This document shows positions 33,001 through 43,103 of a stretch of 64,000 nucleotides of DNA, piece by piece. The notes beneath the pieces are model-generated. The model saw only the letters and a list, made by a program, of their open reading frames with translations. It did not search any database and was not told the origin of the DNA. Source of the DNA: Calvatia gigantea (lineage: Eukaryota; Basidiomycota; Agaricomycetes; Agaricales; Lycoperdaceae); NCBI GenBank assembly GCA_025093985.1, contig JACAAK010000022.1, positions 62,001 to 126,000 on the forward strand, read 5' to 3'. A program made the position numbers and the translations under genes. Within the stretch, counting starts at the first letter, position 1, and each line of letters starts with the position of its first letter.

Positions 33001-33809
33001 ATGTCAGCGAATTCATGGTACTCTTCTGGAATATTGGACCAATTGTCCTGGGGTTCCTCAATAGCAGCCGAGGAAGCTGTTATAGATGGGTCATTGAGAT
33101 TGAGGCTATACTGAACTGAACCAGGGAGGTGAGAGGCATGGAGGAAGGCAGTGGCATTAACCAGTGAGACGTGCAGACGAGCCATGTCAACTGTACCTGT
33201 AACAGAAGTGGCAGAAGGAGCAGATGGTGAAGACTGTAAGGTGATAGATAGGGCGGCTGAAGTGGACACTGCAAAGGATGCAGGTGTGACTGGAATGGAT
33301 GCACTACGAGCAGAAGTGGCAGGAAGTTCAGGCTAAAGTGGACGGAAAGTGATATGGCCCAGAACCCAGTCAATCGATAGATTATAGTGGGTGAGCCAGT
33401 TATATCCAAGAACCATAGAGTAGGAAGAGTCAAGCCGAGTGATGTAAAAGTCCAGAGTCATAGATTCACCACAGTCAAAGGTAACAGGAAGCTTCACTTG
33501 TTCAGTAATGTACACATTAGATGAGCCATCAAAGAGATGAAGTTCAATAGGAGGAATGGGCATGGTTGGAAGATCATATGAATGTACAAAGTCAGAGTCC
33601 ATGAAGCAATGGGTAGACCCACTATCAACAAGAGCCTTGAAGCAGACGAGATTGGATGAAGTGGATGAAGAAATAGAAGGGGAAGTGAGATAGAGCTGCA
33701 GGGAATTGGGGTTAGAAAGAGCAGAAGTGTTGAGTCGAAAACACTCTATAGCACAGGTGAGTTCAATATGGTCCTCAGCCTGTGCAGAGTCCTGAGGACC
33801 GCCACTCAT
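30051..33809 (-). pseudogene. Chromovirus pol: protease, RT, RNase H, integrase, chromodomain
   Basis: One minus frame, ATG 33809-33807 to stop 30053-30051, about 1,250 codons. Order: protease (FKALVDSGSTHCF), RT (RKARIYTKIDLCHAYHLI, MPFSLTNALATFQQFMN, catalytic VYLDDILIYSDD), RNase H (IVETDTSDYALAAILS, YDTHDKELLAIFEAF), integrase (HDHILSRHFGQNKTLELV, MDFIEKLPTS, DHGSEFISHFF, RYHPESNRQTEWTNQTLEQ), and a C-terminal chromodomain (YKIACIVDSKIDCQCACK, EESSWLPATEL). Stops lie at 33335-33333 (TAG), 32750-32748 (TGA for Arg), 31700-31698 (TGA), 31667-31665 (TAA) and two near 31190. The start overlaps the gag stop (ATGA). Chromodomains are known to guide integration to particular chromatin. Confidence 0.92.
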
Positions 33810-35383
33810 TTTTCCGAGCTCTTTTCAGAGCTCTTCCCAACCACTTCGGCCTTGTGGGCGACAGCCTTTGTAGTTGAAGTGGCTTTCTTCCTACACTCAC
33901 TAACCTTGTGGCTGGCATTGCCACAGAACAGGCAGAGGTTGTTGTCGAGGTGGCACTTGCATTCTTCAGTAGTCAGCTTGCCGTCCTTGCCAAGTTTGTC
34001 AGATAAGTCAGGTTTAGTGGGGGAAGATGATTTGGCAGGTGTGGAGGAGAATGGGGTAGTATTGGCGGGTTTGTTCAAGGTGTTGCCCTTGCTGCTGCTG
34101 TGGTTGGGCTTGTTGCTGTTGCTGTTGTTGTTGTTGCTGTTGCTGTTGTTGCTGTTGTTGTTGTTGCTGCTGGCCTTGTTCAAGGAAGGTCCAGGGTTGT
34201 TACCCGACTTCCTGTTGAGAGAAGCAGATGCCGATTCAGCTGCTTCCTTTGTATGGGTCTTCTCGTGTTGATGTTCCCAATAGTGATTATCAAGGATGAT
34301 GGCTGCTTCATGCATTTCGTTGAACAAGGTGGGCTTGCCATTGGGGCAAGAAGAGAGGGCGTCTTGGAGATGATCAGGGAGGCCTTTGTAGTAGCAGTAG
34401 CAGAGGACGTCATCACCCCATCAAAGTTGGGACAAGAGCCGCATGAATTTGATATTATAGGTGGTGATCTTCTCACTGTGCTTCATCTTCAGATTTTCCA
34501 GGAGTTCGGCCGATTCACCCTTCAGGTTGGCTACACCAAAGTTGGTCTTGAGCTCAGTGGTGAACTCATCCCAGTTGGTGGACCAGGCATGGGATATGCC
34601 TTGAGTCTCTTCCTGGTCAATGCCTGTTTCAAACCAGCGAAGAGTGACGTCAGTGAGGAAGGTGAGGGCGAAGTTGACCTTGGTGGTATCAGATGTGAAT
34701 TGTGTAGGATTGGTGCAGAAGTAGAGTTGACATTGGAAAAGGAAGCAAGGAAGGTCATCGGGGTTGGCACTGCTGAATGGTTCAGGTTTGCGGGCCTTAG
34801 TATGGGGAGGTCAAGGAGGCTGGGGCAGCTGAGAGCGGGCATGATCATCTGTGGCGTTAGCGAGGGATCTAATAGCGCAGGCCAGAGGGTGATCAAGTTC
34901 TCAATGGCTACATGGCTCACTAGTGCTTGTTTCATTATCACCATTGTCATCATTGTCCGATGGTTCCTCGGGTTCATCATTGCCTCCAGGCCCATTGCCT
35001 CCACCATCATCGGGATTGGGGTAAGGGTAATCAGCATATTCTAGACTATCATTCTGGTCATCACCATAGTTGTTTTCATCATTAATACCATAGTCACCAC
35101 CATCAGGGTAGCCAGGATCTCCAGGTGGGACTGTGCCACCTATGCTGTTTCCACTACTTGGGCCCCGAGGTGGGCTGGAGCTATGTTTGGGAAGTTCCTC
35201 CTAGATCGGCTCTGCGGAGGGGTTAGGGGAGTTTTGCAGAAAGTTGTCTGGAATGGATAGGTGAGACTGTTTCGATCTCTGAGTTCTGGAGGTGGATTGG
35301 GTTGATGAAGGGGTTCATTTGGGATTGTTGCAAAGGGACCAACAAATGGTTGTGCCAGTCTTAGTTCTGACAAATGTAGCCAT
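33806..35383 (-). pseudogene. Chromovirus gag with CCHC knuckle and Asn/Ser tract
   Basis: A single frame runs from ATG 35383-35381 (MATFVRTKTGTTICW) to TGA 33808-33806. It has five internal stops: after NNPK, after AEPI, after EPCSH, after LPQPP and after LLSQL. Recognisable capsid-type sequence is CFLFQCQLYFCTNPTQF, ALTFLTDVTLRWFETG and WDEFTTELKTNFG, followed by DALSSCPNGKPT. Next come a long Asn/Ser run encoded by a GTT/GCT tract, and the zinc knuckle CLFCGNASHKVSEC (CX2CX4HX4C). An early acidic Gly/Asn/Asp-rich section precedes capsid. Known role: virus-like particle protein. Inactive here. Confidence 0.85.
34100..34172 (-). repeat. Trinucleotide tract in gag (poly-Asn/Ser)
   Basis: About 70 bp of alternating GTT and GCT units on the plus strand (AAC/AGC on the coding strand), encoding Asn and Ser. 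A coding microsatellite expansion. Confidence 0.85.
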
Positions 35384-35421
35384 AGTAAGTGAAGGAATAA
35401 AAATCAACAGTAGGAGTTGGG

Positions 35422-35431
35422 AGTCTGAAAT
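35422..35431 (-). other. Chromovirus primer-binding site, self-priming type
   Basis: Minus strand ATTTCAGACT, two bases downstream of the 5'LTR end (35434). It is the exact reverse complement of AGTCTGAAAT inside the LTR (minus strand 35681-35672). Tf1/sushi elements are known to prime reverse transcription with the 5' end of their own mRNA. No tRNA 3'-end complement (TGG...) is seen here. Confidence 0.6.
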
Positions 35432-35433
35432 AC

Positions 35434-35692
35434 TGTTAAGCATGGGTCATGCGGGTAAGATGACTGGAGTCTAGATGCCTGGGGATGATGTGTGGATGCA
35501 GACGAAAATGGACAAAGCGGGCAAACTCAGGAGGACTATGGCTTCAATGTATGTGTTGTGCCCTCCTGCCAACAAGTAGTCCTAACTTCAGAATAAAGGA
35601 TGAGGACAGAGTCAGAGGCAGAGACAGAGACAGAGACAGAGGTAGAATAGAAGTAGCATGTTGCTAAGTAGATTTCAGACTGAGGATTACAG
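35434..35692 (-). repeat. Chromovirus 5'LTR, 3' part only
   Basis: It matches 28157-28420 of the 3'LTR and ends TTAACA at 35434 on the minus strand. The upstream remainder is missing because LINE Q's 5' terminus begins at 35693. Confidence 0.85.
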
Positions 35693-35816
35693 CACCTTCC
35701 TTTTCCAGCAACCACCACCATCAACGGGGCGGTTACTGTAGTCTAGTCACATTGAATACACCACAACCCCAACGCTTGGCTAGGGCATGTCCCTAGTTGC
35801 TAATTTACTCGCTGGT

Positions 35817-37922
35817 ATAAGCCACAGGCCACCCAGCTCATCAAACGACCCATGGGCTGACGATCCGGTTCCGCCGCAATCGTCCCCCGATCTGATTGCT
35901 CGTATTCTGGGTGTGGGCTCCCAGCAGCCACAGCTCCGCTACCAAACCCACACCTCGACCCAGGCTTCTTCTGGGGAGGGCATGCGCCAACGATATGCCG
36001 CCGTACCAATCATGACGCAGCTGCCATCAACATCCTCCTTGAGTGGAACTGCCTGACCTTGGTCTCGCGCTCCCTCTCATGCATCCTCCCCCTCTCCTGT
36101 GCCGATGGAGACTGCGGACACATTCTTTGACGACAAGGACAAGGTGGTGGCCTCTGGGGCTGCTGCCTCTGTGATCGTCACCGATCCCCCTGGGAGCTCC
36201 ACTGGCAGAGATATGTCAGTGGAGTCATTCGGTGATATGGAGTATGCTCCATCCATAGCGGCACTGGCAGGTGATGAAGAACACCTCGCTGTGGACATCC
36301 AAGGTGCAGCCAAATCCCTGCACAACCTGTCCTCTTGGTTCAGGTCTGTGCATACTATGCCGCTTGACGTGGAATCTACCACAGTGGTATTGGGCACTGC
36401 CTTGGCGTTTGTCCAGTCCCTGGTTAACAATGGCTGGTTGGATTGCTCTCCAATGGGTCAATCTAATCTGAGTTGGCTTGGGGGTCATGCTGTGGCCAAC
36501 ATTGCCTCTCGCTATGCTCAGCCCTTGCCTGCCAGGAGAGCTACTCCTCCGCCCCGGCCTTCTGGCTTGGGCGATGTTGATGCCGACATGGGAGGCTCCA
36601 CACCTAGATCTGGCAGATCAAAGCTGGCTAGAGCTCCCATGCTGCCACCCCTGGTTTAGCCCATCCATCCTGCTCGTCGTGAGCAGGACCTTGTCGAGTC
36701 AATCTGAAAGAATGCAGAGGTGAAACGCCTTGCCCTGCAGCAATAGTGGAGGAGTGCCCAGGTTCAGCCTGGACCAGTGTGCCCTCTTAACATCACCAAG
36801 AAGAAGAAGGCGGCACTGCCTTCATATGCGCAGACGCTCTCTTCCTCTGGTAAGGGCAAGTCTGCCCAGATCCCTGTGGTTATGGCTGTGCATGTCGCGC
36901 AGTCCTTCCCAGAGCTTGAACCCAAGCAAGTCATTGCAATGGCTCGCGAAGTGGAACCCTTGGTGCAAGGCAAGTCCAAGTGTCCTGACAATGTCACAGC
37001 TGGTCCCAACTGTCAACAACTTCTCATGACAGCAGTGGCTGTTCCAGAAGGCTCCCCCTGCCCTCAAACCAACCACTTTGTTGAAGTCATCAACAGGGGA
37101 CTTGTCCAGGCTCGGGTCTGTTGTCGGATTGAGTCTGTCTGATCAAGCACGGCCAACGCTTGGTCCCTGCTCACCAACTACACTTCCACTCTGAAGGATG
37201 TTGCTATCATTGACGAGTGGGCCCACAAGGCAGTCGCTGAGGGTATTAAGCTCCAGCTCTGCATTCCTGACTCCATGTTCTATATCAGGATTGTGGACGT
37301 CCCATTTATCGATGAGCTTGGCCGTAAGGCCATGACTGTCAAATGCCTCCTGGGTCACCTCTCAAAGTCCCTCCATTGTGAGGACTTCGCTATGCTGTCC
37401 CATACCCCGTGCATTTTGCACAACTCCGCCAGCTCTGATACATGCACAGCATGGCTTGACCTAGCCAACTCTAAGACCGGCACTCGGATGAAGTGCCTTG
37501 TAGGGCACACAGTCCAGATTGGAACACACTCCTGCCGTGTGCAGCAGGCCTCCACCCATACCGGGGTTCCCTGGTGTCAGCATTGCTGGTACTGGGGCCA
37601 TCCCACTGCTATCTGTCGATCTTAATTGAACAGATGCCCCATCTGTGCTGGGCCTCACACTGCTGAGAACCACTGCGTCGTTGCCAGCTGTTGTCATTCT
37701 AAGGATCTCAACAAGGCCACCCCTGAGGGACAGCCGTGTCCCCACAAGTTCAAGTGTCTTAACTGCAGTGGTGAGCACCATGCCAACTCCCATTCGTGCC
37801 AGCTTTGGCGCCACCGGTATGAGGCCGAGTGGATCAAAGAGCACTACAAAAAGGTAAGTGAACACTGTCTATCTAGGATAGCGTCACGATCCGCTAATAA
37901 CAATGCAGCATCTGCGCAATGA
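35817..37922 (+). pseudogene. LINE Q ORF1
   Basis: Homologous over its full length to ORF1 of copy A. The start codon has become ATA (35817-35819). The frame carries stops at 36054-36056 (TGA), 36657-36659 (TAG), about 36704 (TGA for Arg), about 36744 (TAG for Gln), 37140-37142 (TGA) and 37623-37625 (TAA). The C-terminal knuckles remain recognisable (CQHCWYWGHPTAIC, CPICAGPHTAENH, CLNCSGEHHANSHSC). The stop TGA 37920-37922 overlaps the ORF2 ATG 37919-37921, as in copy A. Confidence 0.9.
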
Positions 37923-40472
37923 ACCCCGAACCTGATGAGCTGAAGCGTTTCGTGAAGGGTAAAATACGTATACTGTCCTTTAATGTAGCGAAGAATTACA
38001 CGTTACTGGACACATTGCTAGAGTCTGAAAAAGATAACTTCGACATCATTTTCATCCAGGAACCACCCTGGCGAACAATAAGATCCGCCCCCTCAACGCT
38101 TGATGCCGAGGGTAAGCCTGTCATTGGAGCACCTAAGCACCCTGAGTGGTTGTATATGGTGAGGCCAGCCTCCTCTGTGGAGGAACAAGATCGTCCACAT
38201 ATTATGGCTTATGTCCACATGTAGATTAAGAGACTGAGGCCCTCACTTAGGCGAGACCTTGTTGATCACTAGGATGTGATGGTTGTCACCATCTTCAACC
38301 ATGGTTGGGAGCATCACTTCATGAATGTTTATTCTGATGATGAGCACACTACGATCGGGCTTCTCTATGAGAAGTGTGATTCCTTACCCCAGATGCATTA
38401 TATGGGAGGCGATTTTAATTGCCATTCACATGAGTGGGACGATAATGTTCCACATCACCACCGACCTGCCCAGCAGCTCATGGAGGCTGCCAATGACCTC
38501 AGCCTTGGGATCTGGTTACCAGATTCCAGGGCTTCTACTCATGTACCTCGAGATCCAACCAAATGCCAATTGGTGATTGATCTGATCTTTATCTCCGATC
38601 TTAGGTGGCACATCACATGTCCCCAGATCAGATCAGATCTGACAGGCCCATCAGACCATCACCTGCTGTCTGTTGTGATCCCTATCTGCCCTGAAGACAT
38701 CACAAATGTCAGAAGGGCATTTCCCAAGAACTCGGCAGTGACTGCAGAATTGCGGTTCCTGGATGAGATCAGAGAAGGGGTGTATGGTCTTCAGGATCAT
38801 CCCCTCAATTCAGTGTGGGATGTTAATGTCCTGGCATCAGCTATTGGATCGGTGTTCTCTATAGTGTGGCATTGCCACACTGTGGAGGTGCACATATCTG
38901 CGAAATCTCAGCCATGGTGGGATGAGGATTGCAATGTCGCCCTGCAGGCCCACAGGGAGTCTTTGGACCCTGTGGACTGGAAGGCATTTCAATGTGTTGT
39001 GGCATCTAAGAAGTGCAAATTCTTCGATGAGAAGATCGAGGAAATTGCTGAGACCAACAAGCGCCCTTGGGACCTTATGGAATGGGTCAAGGCACACAAG
39101 TTGCCCGCATGTGAGGCTATCTCCTACCAGGGGGAGCCTTGTCACACTATGGACTCCTTGTAGGAGGCCCTTCATGGTACCTACAACTCCGCTTCTGGGC
39201 GGGAGTGTGATACCCCCGTTATTGATCTGCTCCCTGCGCTTCCATGGCAGGAGTGGGTTGACTTCTCAGACAAGGAGCTGGTGGACGCATTGTCTGCCTG
39301 CTCCAAAGTCTCTGCTCTGGGCCCCGACCACATTACGTGGAGGATGCTCAAACAGATCGTGCTTGGGGATGCCCTGCCGGTCTTCGTACGTCTAGCTAGT
39401 GCCTGTATTCATCTAGGCTGCTGGCCAGAGTATTTCAAAGAATCTATGTCGGTTATTATCTCTAAGCCAGGTAAGCCTGCATACTTTACACCCAAGGCCT
39501 TCAGGCCTATAGTTCTTCTCAACACACTGGGCAAGCTGTTTGAGAAAATGATCACGACTAGGCTCCAGTTTGACTCTGTCAAGTTTGGGGTCTTTCACCC
39601 TAATCAGCTCAGAGGTGTGATCCAATGATCCACTGAAGATGCTAGCCTAATGCTGACCCACATCATAAGAGTGGGTTGGGCTAAGGGCCTCAGGACTAGC
39701 ATTGTAGCATTTGACATAGCACAGTTCTTCCCCTCATTGCACCATGATATGCTGGTGGCAATACTCCGCAAGCAAGGATTTGCCCCTGAGGTGGTCAAGT
39801 TCTTTGTGCACTACTTGGTAGGACGGAAAACCCAGTATTGCTGGGATTCTTTCTTGGTAATTCTATGAGGGGCTTGTGGCCTATACAGAAGCACCTCCTT
39901 TATTGGTCGTGTGTTGTCCCTATTGCGACATATGGCTTCAAACTCTGGTTCTTCAAGGGTTCCTGCTGCAAGGCGGCCCTTAAGAGCCTGAATGTCATGC
40001 AGAGATGGGCAGCCCTGTGGATTACAGGTGCATTCCGGACTGCTCCTACTGGAGCCGCGGAGTCATTCGCAGGTCTCATACCCATCCAGCTTCATATACA
40101 GAAGCTTGCTGTCAGGTCGGACTACAGAATCAAGTTGGGGCTGATCCATCTATTCCGGGGAAGCCGACCTACCTTTCTGGTGGGCCTTGGCTCCCTCATG
40201 TCAGCGGCTCAAACTTGCTCTGTGTGAGGGCCATGTGTGCCGTAACTGGTCACACCCCGATTGGGTCGTATCACGTACAATTCTTTCCTAATGAAGGTGT
40301 AAGCTGTTCGTATGGTGCCGCTCTCAAGGGGTGCTATCACATATTTGTCAGGTATCCCAACTACAAGAGGGAGCTTGATAGACCTCCTCAGACCATTCAT
40401 GAGCTGATTGACTTCTTGAATGCGAACCCGGGGGCTTTTGCATTCAAACCAGATAATGCTGGGATTGGTTGA
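37919..40472 (+). pseudogene. LINE Q ORF2 with endonuclease and RT N-part; YVDD and RNase H deleted
   Basis: ATG 37919-37921 begins MNPEPDELKRFVKGKIR. The endonuclease is the best preserved in the window: LSFNVAKNYTLL, IIFIQEPPW, MGGDFNCHSHEWD, LIFISDLRW and the catalytic GPSDHHLLS. RT follows up to FDIAQFFPSLHHDM and YCWDSF. At 39853 the sequence jumps to LGNSMRGLW, losing about 480 bp including YVDD. At 40134 it jumps from SDYRIK to GADPSIPGKP, losing RNase H. Stops are at 38222 (TAG), about 38270 (TAG), 39161 (TAG for Trp) and 39626 (TGA). Terminal stop 40470-40472. The copy is non-autonomous. Confidence 0.88.
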
Positions 40473-40905
40473 GCTGGCGTGCATGGGGGGTTCCTGCGGG
40501 GTCACTAGTCTTCCGGCCTACTGGGTGGAGAAGTCGTAAGACAACAGGGGTTGGGTCCCTGGGGGATGCTTCTAGCCTTGGCTGGTAGTGCTCCTTTTCT
40601 GGGCCTGGTTGGGGGCTTCGTGGGGGGCGAAGGCAAAAAAACGGGGGTGGGGTCCCCGGGTGGTGGTACGGGTTTGTCCTACTCAGCTGCTTTCTTGGGC
40701 ACCATCTAGGTGGTGCTTCAAGTTGCTACCCTGCCTGCTGAGTTGTTCTAGATCGGAGCTGGGCAGATACTCTTTCATCTGGGAAGTTGGGGTAAGGTGG
40801 CTCCAAGCGGGGGCTCCTTGCGCTGGCTCTCCTGACTACACCTGTCCCCCTGAGGGCACTCGGCCGCCATTGCTGCTGGGTCCGCCTCTTGAGGGATGAT
40901 CAGGG

Positions 40906-40926
40906 CACCATCGCTTTGTGATGGTG
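40906..40926 (+). other. LINE 3'UTR hairpin (copy Q)
   Basis: Arms CACCATCGC (40906-40914) and GTGATGGTG (40918-40926), loop TTT; eight of nine pairs canonical plus one G·T. The middle triplet ATC/GAT differs from GTC/GAC in copies A, H and K but is still complementary. Confidence 0.7.
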
Positions 40927-41203
40927 CATCACTGGGTGTACACCACAAGGCCTGGGCAACTGGGCCTTCTTCAGTGTAATGGGCATTTTGGGCAACCAGG
41001 GTAGTTTATTCAGTAGGAGGTGGCTCGGTTTGGGCTGGGCTTATGGCTTGGGCTGGGTTGGGCTGTTTGTGAAGGGTGGATTACTCTTAACTCATCGAAC
41101 AATGTAGTTGGGGTCTTTGTACTTTGCTACATGTGAACTGCGATTGGGCACTGCATTATAAATTGGTGTAAGCCTTGATTTAAAAAAAAAAAAAAAAAAA
41201 AAA

Positions 41204-41693
41204 TGAGGGACATGGAGGCTAGTTCTTCATCAAGCTGGGTAAGGATGAAGTCCACAGGCCTGAAATCCTTGATAGTCTTCACTGCATCTTCAACTCTGTT
41301 GATAAGGAACTGTAGGAACTCCTCCTTGAGTTTCCAGATGGTAAAGAGGTCATCATAGGCATTGAATCACATTCCTGGATGCTTTTGGAGGTGCACAGAC
41401 TGTAGGGAGGTCCACATCTTGACTAGGTCATCCTGGATGCCATTGAAGTGAATCCTCTGGTCAGCCTCCACCATAAGGAAGAGCCAACCTGCAGCTCTGT
41501 CTGCCTTAGCCTCCCAGGCATCCTGAGCAGCCAGCTCAGCCTCAGTAGGGGTTTTAGATATGGCAGGGGGGGAGACTTTTCCAGAAACAATCCTCCACAG
41601 ACCACTAGCCCTCAACCACGCCTCCATCTCACCAGCCCAAGTAGAGTAGTTTGTCCCACATAGCTTCACAAAGTTTGGTCCGGATTGAGCCAT
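41204..41693 (-). pseudogene. Copia A gag, truncated
   Basis: Starts MAQSGPNFVKLCGTNYSTW at 41693 and shows the UBN2-type copia Gag fold sequence (EMEAWLRASGLWRIVSGK, AAGWLFLMVEADQRIHFNG, HLQKHPGM). TGA at 41369-41367 replaces an Arg. The frame then continues (FNAYDDLF..., INRVEDAVKTIKDF) to 41204, where the LINE Q poly(A) abuts it. It is close to gag of element R. The 5'LTR and primer site lie just upstream. Confidence 0.85.
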
Positions 41694-41800
41694 TTTTGCA
41701 GTCAGGAGAGCAGAAATAGAGTTGGGGTGGGGAGAGAGATGTAGAAGGAGATAGAGAGAAAGGAGGGAAGTGAATTAAAATGTTGTTTTGAAGCTGTTAA

Positions 41801-41818
41801 AGCACGGGGCCCATAACC
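41801..41818 (-). other. Copia A primer-binding site (internal initiator-tRNA type)
   Basis: Minus strand GGTTATGGGCCCCGTGCT immediately after the 5'LTR end. It matches the anticodon-region complement of initiator tRNA-Met used by Drosophila copia (GGTTATGGGCCC...) rather than the tRNA 3' end. Confidence 0.75.
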
Positions 41819-42112
41819 TGTAAAAAGGTGCAGAAGGGGGACATTGAGATGGTCCTAACAGCAGTGGAACGAAGTCTATTGGATTAATATTAAAGGAGGA
41901 AATCCACAATTACTGTGGACAACTGTAAGAGACTGAATAATGAAGTTACAACACTTTGCTCACCTGTGGACAACTGTAAGAGACTAAAGGCTCTCAAAGC
42001 ATCCGCAGGAAGCTACAAGTCCACCTGTGTCATGTGACTCATCACCTGACCAAAACTCCGTCAGTGATAAGTCCCAATCTATTTATAGGACTGATGAGAC
42101 CATATCTAACAG
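41819..42112 (-). repeat. Copia A 5'LTR, complete (294 bp)
   Basis: Minus strand TGTTAGATATGG... to ...CCTTTTTACA. It contains a 22 bp motif (CTGTGGACAACTGTAAGAGA plus two bases, plus strand) twice, at 41913-41934 and 41964-41985. It is followed on the minus strand by the primer site and gag. The right neighbour (42113) is a different, plus-strand copia fragment. Confidence 0.88.
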
Positions 42113-43101
42113 CTTTCTCTTTTGCTTATTCTGCTAGAGAACCTAAGCCAGAAAGTAAGATGCATATGCATACTATATATCAGTATTCTGAGACTGAGAA
42201 AGAGTGCCTTAGGAAAGAGCACTCCAAGCTAAATTTGTTTGAGTTATATCACATTTGTGATCTCGCAAATTGCTTGTCTTGTCAAAAAGAAGTGAATAAA
42301 CATGTTGTGAATGATGCAGATTGGCTCCTAGATTCTGGAGCATTGTACCATGTCACTAGTTATCTCTCTGATTTTGCAGAGATAAAGATGGGCCACTTTG
42401 GCATTATTCAAGCCACTGGCAACTGAAATTATGAAATGACTGGATGAGGTTCTGTCATCTTCCAGCATAATATGGTAGATGAGGGCAAAACCAGAAGCGC
42501 TACTTCACATATTGCACCAGTTTTCTATATCAAGAAAATCACAGAATGGTTAATGTCCTCAGGCCAGATCCTTTAGACTGGACATACCCTTGAGGCTACC
42601 ACTAAAGGGACCACCATCTGTAATAAGTTGGGATAAGCTGTATTGTCTGCCTGGCCTCATTGGTTGTTTATGAACAATATACATATGGTGCACACATATA
42701 TCTTGCATCATAGCAAGGAGAAGCCAGTTGCATTAGCTTTATGCCAACCTGACTATATCGATTGGCATCATTGAATGGGACATCTCTTGGATCATGTACT
42801 CTCTGAGCTGCCTAAGTACATTGAGGGCATTGCACTGATTCCCATACCACCTTCTTGGAAAGGCATTTGCAACAGCTGTGCCAAGGGGAAAATGCATAAT
42901 AACCCCTTTCTAATTAACTCCAAGTGAGCCACTGCAGTCTTTGAGCTATGTCACTCAGCCTTGCTGGAACTGCCCATTATCAGCTACCATAAATATAAAT
43001 GGACTATGACATTCTTAGATGACTTCTCTTCTCATGTACATGTAGTTCTCCTTCACAAGAAGTCTGAGGCTTCTGAGAAGCTCATTGAGCTAATCAGTGT
43101 A
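42113..43101 (+). pseudogene. Copia fragment: gag end, protease, pre-integrase, integrase start
   Basis: One plus frame with many stops: gag tail, then protease DADWLLDSGALYHVTS (catalytic DSGA), a pre-integrase His/Cys region (YIDWHH, CNSCAKGKMHNNP) and the start of the integrase core (WTMTFLDDFSSHVHVVLLHKK). Stops include 42424-42426, about 42445 and several after 42570. The family looks distinct from R. It may be the missing 5' half of copia C in inverted orientation, but that is only a guess. It ends at LINE P (43102). Confidence 0.78.
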
Positions 43102-43103
43102 AG

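Larger units (their letters stand above)
28157..35692 (-). mobile_element. Ty3/gypsy chromovirus with antisense accessory gene
   Basis: Minus-strand element: partial 5'LTR 35692-35434, primer site 35431-35422, gag 35383-33806, pol 33809-30051, a plus-strand gene 28917-29932, polypurine tract and complete 3'LTR 28779-28157. Domain order protease, RT, RNase H, integrase, chromodomain identifies a chromovirus. Gag and pol overlap by ATGA. Numerous in-frame stops make it inactive. Its outer 5'LTR part is missing at the joint with LINE Q (35693), so its target duplication cannot be checked. Confidence 0.92.
35693..41203 (+). mobile_element. LINE copy Q, both termini present, ORF1 and ORF2 degenerate
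   Basis: 5' terminus CACCTTCC at 35693, 5'UTR to 35816, ORF1 35817-37922, ORF2 37919-40472 with two deletions, 3'UTR to 41179, poly(A) 41180-41203. The left neighbour is a chromovirus LTR and the right is copia A gag (minus). No duplication is shared by the flanks. The 3'UTR hairpin is at 40906-40926. Confidence 0.9.

Noticed and set aside
34100..35044. Hydrophobic plus-strand ORF of 314 codons (VAVAVV-rich)
   Set aside because: It is the antisense of the Asn/Ser tract and gag of the chromovirus. Unlike 28917-29932 it lacks intron phase agreement, domain pattern and polyadenylation signal.
26977..42117. A single copia A element spanning 26982-42112 inside copia C
   Set aside because: LTR pieces lie at both edges in the right orientation, but the candidate duplications GGTTC and GCTTT differ and the flanking copia fragments have opposite strands, so the span was not called.
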